Shown: positions 36,976-47,755 of the stretch, one piece after another | Numbering within the stretch: the stretch's first letter is position 1 | How the letters are laid out: each line of letters starts with the position of its first letter | DNA from: Cryptomeria japonica | Lineage: Eukaryota; Streptophyta; Pinopsida; Cupressales; Cupressaceae | Length of the DNA stretch: 64,000 bases | Assembly (NCBI RefSeq): GCF_030272615.1 | Contig: NC_081407.1 | Coordinates: 99,741,897-99,805,896, forward strand | Direction: 5' to 3' | Translations under genes and position numbers: made by a program | The notes under the pieces: model-generated | Databases searched by the model: none | What the model was told of the DNA's origin: nothing | The model's input: the letters and a program-made list of their open reading frames with translations, nothing else

Positions 36976-37875
36976 TTATATTAACTATATTATTTGTCTA
37001 CTTTAATATAACATACAATGTATTTAATGAAAACCTTATACTATTTTTTTTAACATTAACATTCTTTTTTTAACATTAACATTCTATATACTGTCTATCG
37101 GAATTACTATTTTTTAAAATTACTTTTACTACGAAATATACTTAATGGTTATGGGCCTTACCTGTTTCCTTCGCGCAGTCCTTTCTGCCCGAAATACCCT
37201 CGGTCGAGTGTCTGCCTGCGTTCCTCCCGTTTTCTTCCTATCTTCTCGTGCGCCCTCTCTCCTTATTTTCTTAACCCCCCTTTTTTTCCTCTTTTTTCTC
37301 AAGCCTACGAGTTTTGGCTTTTAATACTAGCGCATGGGGGAAGAAGGGACTTCGGCCAGGGTCGTGTCTGTTTGGAGGAGCGATCGTGGTGACTGCTGGA
37401 GTCACCGTTTCCACCCGTAGCTTTTCATTGGCGCCTCCACGTTTTAGACACAGCGTTTCACCTACGGTGTTCACTGGTTTAGTCACCCCGAAAACCCCTG
37501 TTTTAACGCGTGGGTTATGTATCGGTCCTTATAAAACGAAGGGTCCCGTAGCTTATAAATTCTTATTTGTTTTGTAATGTTTACAATCTATTAAGTTCTC
37601 TAGATTTATTACATGCATTAATAATAATAATAATTATATTATATTGTATATTTATATTTTCAAATTTATTACATGCATCAATAATAATAATAATTATCAT
37701 ATATTTAATTAACAATGCATTATATTGTATATAATTTATGTCTATTAACACTAATTATATATTAGTTAATAATTGAGCATGTTTATTACATCAATATAAA
37801 CCAGGAGTCATTTTTTTTTAAATAATGGAAGATAAATGTTATTTTTATAGTTACAAAAATTGTGGGGTTATGACA
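36365..37875 (-). repeat. 3' LTR of the chromovirus (1,511 bp)
   Basis: TGTAATGTCC...TTATGACA on the plus strand. It holds a TA microsatellite (36871-36970) longer than that of the other LTR, plus a local duplication of a TTTTTTTAACATTAACATTC unit around 37045-37085 that the other LTR lacks. A GC-rich, CpG-dense core lies at about 37160-37530 between AT-rich arms. A TATA-like TTTTATAAGG on the minus strand at 37527-37536 may mark the promoter. Short frames at 37271-37577 on both strands are LTR sequence and recur in the partner LTR. Confidence 0.95.
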
Positions 37876-37886
37876 GCCCTCCCCAC

Positions 37887-40800
37887 TCAAATTTGCTTGT
37901 CCTCAAGCAATCTGGAATTAAGATGATTAATGGTTTCATCTCCCTCCCATGTGGCGTCTTCCCTGGGTAGGTTCTTCCATTTGACTAAATACTCTGTTAT
38001 GGTTCTCCTCCTTAATTTCCTCTCTCGTCTGTCAAGGATGAGCTCAGGTTCCAAGATCAACTTCCCTTCGTTATCAATTGGTGGTAGCTCGGTACAAGGG
38101 GAAATGTGTAAACCCAGAACCTTTTTTAGTCGGGATACATGAAATACATTGTGTATTTTACTGTGATCTGGTAGTTCTAATTCATAGGCTACTTCACCTA
38201 TCCTTCTCAGAATTTTATAAGGACCATAGAATCGTGGTTTTAATTTCTCAGCTCCACTGATTTTAATGGATGACTGCTTATAAGGTTGCAGTCTTAGAAA
38301 CACCAAGTCTCCTACTTCAAAAGATCTTTCAATCCTTTTTTTGTCTGCATAAAGTTTCTATTGGTTTTGTGCGTGGTGAAGATTATCTTTAAGGGCATTC
38401 ATGATATCCGTGTTTTGCTGGAGGAAATCTTTTGCACCCGGTACATGACTTTCTGATTGAATGAGATCCCCAAAGGATGTTGCTTCATACCCGTAGAGGG
38501 CTTTAAAGGGACTCATTCGAATTGACATATGATGGGTTGTGTTGTAACAATACTCTCCAAGATGCAGCCATTTTACCCAAGCATTCTGCTGGCCTGAAAC
38601 ATAATTCCTTAAATAACCTTCTATCCATTTGTTTACGATTTCTGTTTGCCCATCAGTCTGTGGATGATAACTAGTACTTGGTGTTAACTCCGTTCCTGCT
38701 AGTTTGAATAGTTCTTGCCAGAATATGCTAATAAATCATCTATCTCTGTCACTTACAATATTCTTGGGTAAACCGTGTAACTTAAAAATTTCCTTAAAGA
38801 AGACATCGGCCACTTGTGATGCTCCAAAACTTGAAGGAATGGCCTAAAAATGTGCATATTTTGTTAATCTGTCCACTACTACAAAAATGCAATCTTTATT
38901 CTGTACCTTTGGAAGTCCTGTTATGAAGTCCATGGATATACTCTCCCACTTTTGATTTGGGATTGGTGGTGGTTGTAGTAATCCTGCAGGGAAAGTGTGT
39001 TCTTCTTTATTTCTTTGACACACCATGCATTCTTGGGTGTGTTTCAGTACATCTTCCTTTAACCCTTTCCATGAAAATCTTTCTCTGATCTATTTGTAGG
39101 TTTTATAATACCCTTGATGACCTGCTAAAGGAAGGTCATGATAAGTCCTTATAATGTCTTTTTTCATATTTGACCCTGATGGAACATAGATTCTGTTTTT
39201 GTAGAGAATGAGGTCATCAATTACCCGGTAATTTTCATCTGTTTCTTTTCCCTCTAGAATATTGCTAGAGAATTTGTCTTTGGCATATTCGGTACTTAGA
39301 GCTGTCTTCCAATCTATAGATAGGACTGATAAGGACCCCAAGTAAGGTTTCCTTGAAAGAGCATCTGCCACAACATTATATTTCCCTTTCATATATTCTA
39401 TGTCAAAATTATATGCCTGAAGTTTACTCACCCATTTTTGTTGTCTATCATTCAAATCTTTTTGATTGAGAAAAAACTTCAAACTGTTATGATCAGTTTT
39501 AACTATAAACTTCCCACATATCAGGTATTGTCTGAACTTCTCTAATGCATGCATAATAGCTAGCATTTCTTTATCATAAACTGAATAGGTTCTTTCTGTG
39601 TCTCTAAGTTTCCTGCTTTCAAAGGCTATGGGATGTTTCTTTTGCATTAAGACAACTCCAATGCCTTCTCCTGAGGCATCACAATAAAGCTCAAAAGGTG
39701 CTGAAAAGTCCGGAATTGCTAAAACCGGGCAAGTACTCATTACCTCTTTAAGTTTTTCAAATGCGGATTGGGCTTCATCTGACCATAAGAATGCTCCCTT
39801 CTTAGTTAAATTGGTTAAAGGAGAAGTTAGCTTTGAAAATCCTTTAACAAATCTTCTATAGTAACTGCATAAACCTAGGAAACCTCTGAGATGAGTGAGG
39901 GTTCTGGGCTGTGGCCAATTTTTTATGGCTTCAATTTTTTCTTCATCCACCTTAACTCCATGGGTGCTGATCTTATGACCAAGATACAAAATTTCTTCCA
40001 TCCCAAACTCACATTTTGACATTTTGGCAAAAAGAGAATGTTGTTCAAGTAGGCCCAATATTTCATCTATGTGCCTCAAGTGCGCTTCCCAAGTTTTGAT
40101 GTAAATCAATATATCATCAAAAAATACTAACAGGAACTTCCTCAACTGTCCCCTGAAGATGTGATTCATGCATGACTGGAAGGTGGCAGGGGCATTTGTA
40201 AGGCCAAATGGAAGGACCAAAAACTCAAAGTGGCCATAGTGGCATCGAAAAGCTGTTTTGGGAACATCTTCCTTCCTCACTCTTATCTGATGGTATCCCG
40301 ATCTCAAATCTATTTTTGAAAAGTATACTGCTCCGTGTAATTCATCTATAAGTTTGTCCACCCTAGGGATAGGGTATCGGTTCTTTATAGTCTTCTTATT
40401 GAGTGCTCTATAATCAATGCACATCCGCATGGTCCCATCCTTCTTTTTTACCAATACAACAGAGGAGGCGAAAGGACTGGAGCTAGGTTGAATGTGCCCC
40501 ATTTCTAGAAGCTCTTTGATAGCTTTCTCAATTTCTTCCTTATAGCCCCTTGGATGGCGATAAGGGGTGGTGATTACTGGTTTTGCACCTTCTTCAAGTT
40601 CAATAGTGTGTTCAAATCCTCTCTTGGGTGGCAGTCCTTTTGGGATATCCTCAAACACTTTTTTATGTTTTTTAATAATGGGTTTAATATCAACATGAAT
40701 GGCTTCCCCTTGGTTTGAATTTTTGTCTAGTACCATGAATTGGGCAGCCCACTCTCCTTGGCTACGTCTAAAAATCCTTTCCATCTTTTTGGAAGTTACC

Positions 40801-42437
40801 ATTCTGGTTGTGCCATCATGCAACCCTTGGATTAGTACTTCTTGTCCATTTTGAGTGAAACATAACTCCAATTTGGGGTGATCGAGGTAGAATCTTCCCA
40901 AGGAATGTATCCATGGAATTCCTAGGATTACATCTGAATCCCCTAACTCTACCACATAAAAATCTTCTTTGGTAGGGTGTTTCCCTAATGTTATGTTTAA
41001 TTGAGGGATCTTTTTGTTACATGAGGAAGTGGATCCGTCTGCAAGAGCTACTTGGAAACCCTTAAACTCTTGTGTTGTCAGCTTCAACCTTTTTACCAAA
41101 CTTTTATCAATAAAGTTGTGGGTAGCCCCGCTATCCAGGAGCGCAATTACTCTTTGCCCTTTGATCGCACTTTTGATTCTGAATGGATGGTGTTTTGAAG
41201 CTACGGAAATTGCGGCTAATGATACTTGCACATCTTCCGTAATTTTTTCTCTTTTACTTGGGGGTTCATTGAGTTCTTCTTCTTCATCACTAGATAAGGC
41301 TTCCAAGTTGTGGGCTTGGCTCTTCCTCCCACATATGTGATCTGGTTGCCACTTTTCTTTGCACTTAAAGCATAGCCTTTTTTTCTTAAGCATATCTATT
41401 TCATTTCCTTCTTTGCAACTGTGACCATATTCCCATTTCTCATGACAATGGTAGCATACGTTCTTTCTCTTAAGCTCTTCCCTTTCTTTAAAGGTGTTTC
41501 CCTTCCTAGGCCATTCTTTAGTATGTGTATTTTTAGTGAATGTTTTGGAGGGTTTCTCCCAAGTTGAAGTGTCTTCTAGGCCCAATGCTTTATCTATGGC
41601 ATCGTCTAGAGTAGGAGGTTTTAATGCTCTCATCAATCCTTTAATGGAGTCTTTGAGTCCCTCCACAAAAAGATAGGTGAGCCTGTCCTCATCCACTCCT
41701 GAGACTCCTACGGAAATTTTTTGAAATTCAGTGATGTATTCCTCCACTGTTCCCCTTTGTCTTAAGAGAGTTAATTCTTTGAAATCTTTTTGTGGGTGTT
41801 TCCTCTCAAATCTCTTAATGAGTTTCTGAGTGAACTCGTCATATGTAGTTATACCATCATGACCTTGTGTGAGGGTGCCATGATACCACCACTCATGGGC
41901 TAAACCTTCTAGGTGTAAAATGGCAAATTGGACTGCATCATTTTCTGTCATGGGGCTGAGATTTAAGTATGTATTAAGTTTTTGTATCCATGCTTGGGCT
42001 GATATTTTCCCGGAGCCATCAAAGTTAGGTATTGATAGTTTATTTACTTTGTGTTTTAGATCCCTACTGAATGGTTTTCTCCTAGGGGTCTCATTTTTCT
42101 TTGCTTCACAAAACTCCCTAAAAGATACAATCTCTCTTACTTCTGGCCCTAATTTAGCATAGGCCATGGCTATTTCTTCTGTATTATTCATGGAGGAGTT
42201 ATTTGTTTCTTCCCTATTATTTCCCTCTCTAGGTAGGAAATTGGATTTTTGTATTCTGGAGTTGGAAGATGTATTATGAGTGTTTTCAGAATGATTAGAG
42301 TTTTCTTCTTTGCCATTGGAATGATTTCTAAGAGTGTTCATGGTGGTATTCATATCTTGTAAGGCTTGGAGCAAAGCCTGACTTGTTTTTTCATTTTGCT
42401 CCATTAGAGCTTGAGTTTTTCTATCATTGTTTTCCAT
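37887..42437 (-). pseudogene. Gag-pol polyprotein of the chromovirus, four in-frame stops
   Basis: Encodes the capsid protein and the enzymes for reverse transcription and integration. From the ATG at 42437 one frame of 1,517 codons runs to 37887 with no frameshift. Approximate residues: gag domain 120-290; two CCHC zinc knuckles 328-370 (CYHCHEKWEYGHSC, CFKCKEKWQPDHIC); protease DSGA at 434-437; reverse transcriptase 640-810 with VFFDD; RNase H about 900-1030 with YCDASGEGIG; integrase from about 1095 with DRLTKYAHF; C-terminal chromodomain YLVKWKNLPREDATWE. Chromodomains target such elements to heterochromatin. Stops lie at 39090, 38844 and 38358 (TAG) and 38736 (TGA). Each is one C-to-T change from a Gln or Arg codon, and all four fall in the integrase part. 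This copy could no longer make its own integrase. Clade within chromoviruses not decided. Confidence 0.96.
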
Positions 42438-42543
42438 GAATGTTCTAAGTTCATTTTCAATGGTTCACCCATGTGGTTACTACTTCCTCTGGTTCTCCTT
42501 TGATAAGTTTGCATTAACAACCCTTAATAGGATGGCAGAATCA

Positions 42544-42556
42544 GGCTCTGATACCA
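42544..42556 (-). other. Primer-binding site of the chromovirus
   Basis: The minus strand reads TGGTATCAGAGCC two bases after the 5' LTR, the usual complement of the initiator methionine tRNA 3' end. It fixes the orientation. Confidence 0.93.
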
Positions 42557-42558
42557 AT

Positions 42559-43071
42559 TGTAATGTCCCAACTTCGCAAATCTAAGAAAACACGTAAACA
42601 ATGATTTTTAATGATTGATTAACTCATCTAGGGTATAATTTGTCTAAATTCATTCGAGTTTATTAGTTATCAATAAGTCAACTCCATATTTAATTCCTAG
42701 TGGGATAAAAGGGATAAGCTACCTAAGGATGCCCGTAGCGCTTATCAGGCCCAAGGACGGTACATACCCCCTTGGCCCTCCTGCCAGAAGCCCTTTGTCA
42801 ACTGCAGTGGGTGGGCTACCTGACAGAGGCCTAGTTCCTGCTATCCCTGTTGCCTAATTCCTCATCTACCCCACTAGATTTAAATATGTAATTGCTTTAT
42901 TCATATTATTCATAATTTAATAGTAATGCCTATTATATCTATTAACCCTTAATTACATCATGATGTTATTTCCTTAGTCAGGATTTGTGGTTTATTAATT
43001 AGTTCATTTATCAAACTATTTACTAACTTATTCATTCATGATTATCCATTCATATTGTGCAACATATATAC

Positions 43072-43121
<50 letters not shown>

Positions 43122-43999
43122 ATATTAACTATATTATTTGTCTACTTTAATATAACATACAATGTATTTAATGAAAACCTTATACTATTTTTTTTAACAT
43201 TAACATTCTATATACTGTCTATCGGAATTACTATTTTTTAAAATTACTTTTACTACGAAATATACTTAATGGTTATGGGTCTTACCTGTTTCCTTCGCGC
43301 AGTCCTTTCTGCCCGAAATACCCTCGGTCGAGTGTCTGCTTGCGTTCCTCCCGTTTTCTTCCTATCTTCTCGTGCGTCCTCTCTCCTTATTTTCTTAACC
43401 CCCCTTTTTTTCCTCTTTTTTCTCAAGCCTACGAGTTTTGGCTTTTAATACTAGCGCATGGGGGAAGAAGGGACTTCGGCCAGGGTCGTGTCTGTTTGGA
43501 GGAGCGATCGTGGTGACCGCTGGAGTCACCGTTTCCACCCGTAGCTTTTCATTGGCGCCTCCACGTTTTAGACACAGCGTTTCACCTACGGTGTTCACTG
43601 GTTTAGTCACCCCGAAAACCCCTGTTTTAACGCGTGGGTTATGTATCGGTCCTTATAAAACGAAGGGTCTCGTAGCTTATAAATTCTTATTTGTTTTGTA
43701 ATGTTTACAATCTATTAAGTTCTCTAGATTTATTACATGCATTAATAATAATAATAATTATATTATATTGTATATTTATATTTTCAAATTTATTACATGC
43801 ATCAATAATAATAATAATTATCATATATTTAATTAACAATGCATTATATTGTATATAATTTATGTCTATTAACACTAATTATATATTAGTTAATAATTGA
43901 GCATGTTTATTACATCAATATAAACCAGGAGTCATTTTTTTTTAAATAATGGAAGATAAATGTTATTTTTATAGTTACAAAAATTGTGGGGTTATGACA
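42559..43999 (-). repeat. 5' LTR of the chromovirus (1,441 bp)
   Basis: Near-identical partner of 36365-37875, with a shorter TA run (43064-43116). Paired short frames at 43395-43701 duplicate those of the other LTR and are not genes. Confidence 0.95.
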
Positions 44000-46862
44000 G
44001 TCAATAAGTTAACTTTAAATCTATAGCAAATCACAACTTATTTTAATTTTTTTCAAATCTCTCCAAAATTATACAATAGTTATTGGTAGCAATTCTAAAT
44101 GCCTAACATATGAAACTTCCATGCAATCTTTATGTGTCCCAAATCTAGATTGAGGGTTTTCATCCTCTAATTAAGTAAAGTAATTTGGAAAGATTTCATC
44201 CTTAGGCTATATTGAAATGTAGTTCCATGCTTCAAAGGAGTAATAGTTTGGTAATAAAGATGCATTCCCTTTTTAATTCCTCCTCTTTGCTTGGTATTCC
44301 TTATATACTTTTTTTCTTTGATGGATATACCTTTTCATATGCCCCTTGACCTTGATTAAAATTTACAATATTAATTTTAATTTCAGTCTTATATTAATTT
44401 GCCATTCTTCAAAAAAAATTGTAAGAACTTTGAGGAAGGGCAATTACAATCTACCCTTCCCAAGATTGCTTAACCTCAAATGACTGCAAGTTAGGATGCT
44501 CCTAAAGTTACTAGAATCCCAAATTAACCTTAATGATTTATAATTCCTAGAAATCAATCCTCATTTTGATGTGATTCACTTTTATTGTGATACTCTAATA
44601 TAATTAGGAATTAGAAACCTTGCACCAAGTGATGCTTCTCTAATTATTAATTAAGTCTAACAATGTACTATAGTGATATCCCTAAAGAGTTATTGGTGGT
44701 ACTATACTTGCCTCAATGAAGCTATCAGTATAGTGTTTTAATGTCATAGGTTTTATACCATATTTGAAGTATGAGAACAATTTATTGTGTAATATTCTCT
44801 TGGTCCATGTAATAACTAACAACAACAAAACAAGGAGTTGGAAGTTGGTAATATCTATAATTTAAGATAATTTTTCTCTCATCCTTAAAAAGAATAAACA
44901 AAAATACATCTTACAATAGCATAGTTTGGAACCAAGAAATCAATATGAAGATCAATTTTGTTTTTGGCATCAATTGCATCTACAAAGAATTGATAGGGTT
45001 AGCCCAACCTTTGCATAGTTTCAAGGATATCTCTTTGAATCAAAGCAGGAAAGTAAGCTTTCTATCTATTAACATTTGGATTAAAGGCATGATACACATT
45101 TATGACCTTAAATGCAATGTTCTTTTATGAAACAATTTAATATCTTTTTGGTCCACTTTTGAGGTTCTTACAATTCTATGACTAATCTAATCAAAGAGTT
45201 TTCATCTAAATATAGAATTATTCTCGCATTTCATCGTATAACTCAAGATCCATGAGGTGATCATCATAAAAAATCATTGCTTGTCCTAGTAATCACATTT
45301 TTTGTATTCTCATATTCTAAATACTTCTCTTAAAATGGTCACCATGGGTTTAAAAAGAAAAAACATCCTTTCCACCAACTAAAGTATTTATTTCCTCACC
45401 TCCGTCTAATTTTTTATTTATACTAAATTAAGACAAAGATATTTCTATTGGGCTAACAACATCTATCTGAATAGTGAATTGTATGAGAAATTTTGATTTG
45501 GTTTCCCTGCTAATATCATCCTTGCATTTCACAAATAGCTTGTGAAATTATAGAAATCATCAAATCAATCAAATATGCTTCATGCAATATGAATGCACTC
45601 CTCTTTTACCACTTGTTAGGAACCAACATTAGATTCAATAACTTAAACAATTGGCGTATTTTTTATTGTCACATTATATACCAAAAGTGTTAACCTAAAT
45701 ATAATAGTTTAGGTTTCCATCTCTAGAGAAACAAGAATCAACCTCACCATATTTGATGATATCATTCTATAATTTCATTTCTTGATCTACATTAGCACCT
45801 TGATCATCTTACCAACCAAAAATTATTTTTTGACCATTAATATTGTCTTTAGAAGCCATTTCAAAGTAATCTAAATTAGAATTTGATTCCTATTCATTTA
45901 TTACATCAAATAAGTGATTGCAATGTTTTAATTTGGTTTCTTTGGATGACCTTTGGTGGCTTTTATTCTCTTCATGTGGAGCATTTGAGCCAACATGTCT
46001 ATTATTATATCAATCTTCTTTTCAAACTTATTTGAAAGAACTATCCCCAAAGGAGTTTTCCTCTCTATATCTTCCATAATCACTTGCTTTGTCACTTATA
46101 TGGAATTAATTTATTTTGCATCATAGAATCAACTTCTCTTTCTTAGGTTGGGAAAATCCGACTCTGATACAATTTGCAATTCCCTATTTGAAAAATTTCC
46201 TATGTATCAAATCTCAAGCACATGATTATGATAATTTCCTCTCAAATTATAAATTAACAATTTATATGTATTGCTTCTAAATGAAATCAATTTTTAAAAA
46301 TTCACTTAATATGTTTGATTCTTTATGAGACTATGTTTAGAATTTTACTTGGAGAATTCAGACTTATCTTCAACAACAACTAATAAATTGAGTTTAAATT
46401 TGAAATGAATTACATTAATTGGAATGTCTTTGAATAATCTCCAAAACTATACACTAGTTATTGGCATCAATTCTAAATGTTGAACACATAAAAAAATTAT
46501 TCAATCTCTAGATCAGATTGCCCAATATTTGAATAAGGGGTTTTTGTCCTCTAATTTAGTAAGAGATTTCAAAGGGATTGCATCCTCTAATTCTAGACCT
46601 TAAGAGGCTTCATCCTCACATTAGATTTAACTACAAGTCCATGCTCCAAAGGAGTAGTAATCAAATAATAAAAGACGTGTTCCATTTTTTATTCCTCCTC
46701 TTTGCTTGGTCTTCCTAATATACCTTTTTCCTTTAATGGACATAACGTTTCACATGCTCCTTGACCTTTATTAAAACTTAAAACTTCAATTTAAATTTCA
46801 GTTTATTATTAATTTGTCCTTCTTAAAAGAAATTGTAGGTACTTTTAGGAGGGGGCATTACA

Positions 46863-47214
46863 ATTTCCAAGTCCCTGGAGAATAATTAAATGATTACATG
46901 TCTATACCCACACATTGGTGTCCCATTTTTCCACTCCATGATTATTGATGATATATACAAAATAAAATATCTATGAACTATTAGAACTTAGGATATGCAA
47001 GGTGAATAGACTATCTAATCCTAACAAATTTCATATTTTTCATAAGATGCTTACAAGTACTCATGTATATTGCTCTTCTCGTTGGCCTCCTTTGGCTTTC
47101 TACTAGAAACTTGAAAAGTTAGTTAGGGGTTCATTATGAGTTTCTTCTAAAAAGAGAAATGGTTTCAAAAGTCACCTATGAATTATGTTAATTTTTCCCA
47201 TGACTCTAGTAGCC
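46863..47214. other. Unassigned sequence
   Basis: No gene or recognised repeat between the end of element D and the 131-bp duplication. Confidence 0.4.
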
Positions 47215-47755
47215 TTGGTCTTATTAATACAAATTACCTTGGGTAGCCATGTGTGCTAAATCGATAATCAGAGAACATGAAGGGAACAAGGCCTAGATTT
47301 TTTTGTTGTGCCCCTATGTCTCTTCTAGAATTCCTCATGGAAAATTTGGTCTTATTAATACATATCGCCAAGGGTGGGCCTATGTGCTAAATGGATAATC
47401 AAATAACTTGAAGTGGATGAGGCCTAGAAAATATGTTTGTTTTTTTTGTTTTTTTTTGTTTTTGTTTTTTGCGTCAGAGGTATCTCACGATCTAGTCCAG
47501 TGCTCAACTTACCTTATCTTGTTCTTACTTATTGCCAAGTTGGGGTCATGAAGGGGTGAGTCGAGGCGAGAGTAATCCTCTAAGGATGTATGCAATCGCT
47601 CGCAAACCAAATTCATCAGGTAAGCCTAGGCCTCGGAATCAAACCCACAACCAATGGGGAGAAAACCCACGGCCCAAGCCAACTCCGCTACCCGTGCGGG
47701 TTGCCTAAAAAATGTGTTGTGGCACTATCTCTTCTAGAGTTCCTCATTGTAAATA
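47215..47755. repeat. 131-bp tandem duplication whose second copy holds a SINE
   Basis: TTGGTC at 47215-47220 recurs at 47346-47351, and the following sequence matches through the shared GGCCTAGA. The second copy is broken there and resumes at about 47705 with TGTTGTGGCACTATCTC, which corresponds to TGTTGTGCCCCTATGTC in the first copy. Confidence 0.82.
47440..47703 (-). mobile_element. tRNA-derived SINE
   Basis: On the minus strand the A box TAGCGGAGTTGG (47679-47690) fits the RNA polymerase III consensus at every fixed position. GGGTTTGATTCC (47635-47646) fits the B box with one C-to-T change, 32 bases downstream. The element ends in a T-rich run on the plus strand (47440-47470), that is, an interrupted poly(A) tail. 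Imperfect target duplications flank it (47423-47439 and 47704-47720). The uninterrupted first copy of the surrounding duplication serves as an empty-site comparison. SINEs rely on LINE enzymes for movement. Family not identified. Confidence 0.85.

Larger units (their letters stand above)
36365..43999 (-). mobile_element. Young full-length Ty3/gypsy chromovirus
   Basis: A 7,635-bp element with exact five-base target duplication GTCAA (36360-36364 and 44000-44004), inserted in the 3' LTR of D. LTRs are 36365-37875 and 42559-43999. An initiator-Met primer site adjoins the right LTR and a polypurine tract (GAGTGGGGAGGGC on the minus strand) adjoins the left one. It carries one gag-pol frame ending in a chromodomain. 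Aside from microsatellite length and a 20-bp duplication, the LTRs differ at six bases by eye, about 0.4 percent, so the insertion is recent. Confidence 0.96.
36150..46862 (-). mobile_element. Old minus-strand LTR element 'D', host of the chromovirus insertion
   Basis: The 5' LTR is 46175-46862 (TGCAATTCC...GGCATTACA). The minus strand continues into TTGTATCAGAGTCGG (46158-46172), a decayed TGGTATCAGAG-type primer site. The 3' LTR runs from about 36150 to 44448 and is interrupted by the chromovirus. Its right part (44005-44448) matches the right part of the 5' LTR, and the minus-strand tract GGGAAGGGTAGAT abuts it. The 1.7-kb interior (44449-46174) shows no coding frame. The left end of the 3' LTR is only approximate, because the two LTRs are much diverged there. 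Confidence 0.7.

Noticed and set aside
37271-37577. Short frames on both strands that recur almost unchanged at 43395-43701
   Set aside because: They lie in the two LTRs of the chromovirus, so their identity reflects LTR duplication and not a conserved gene pair.
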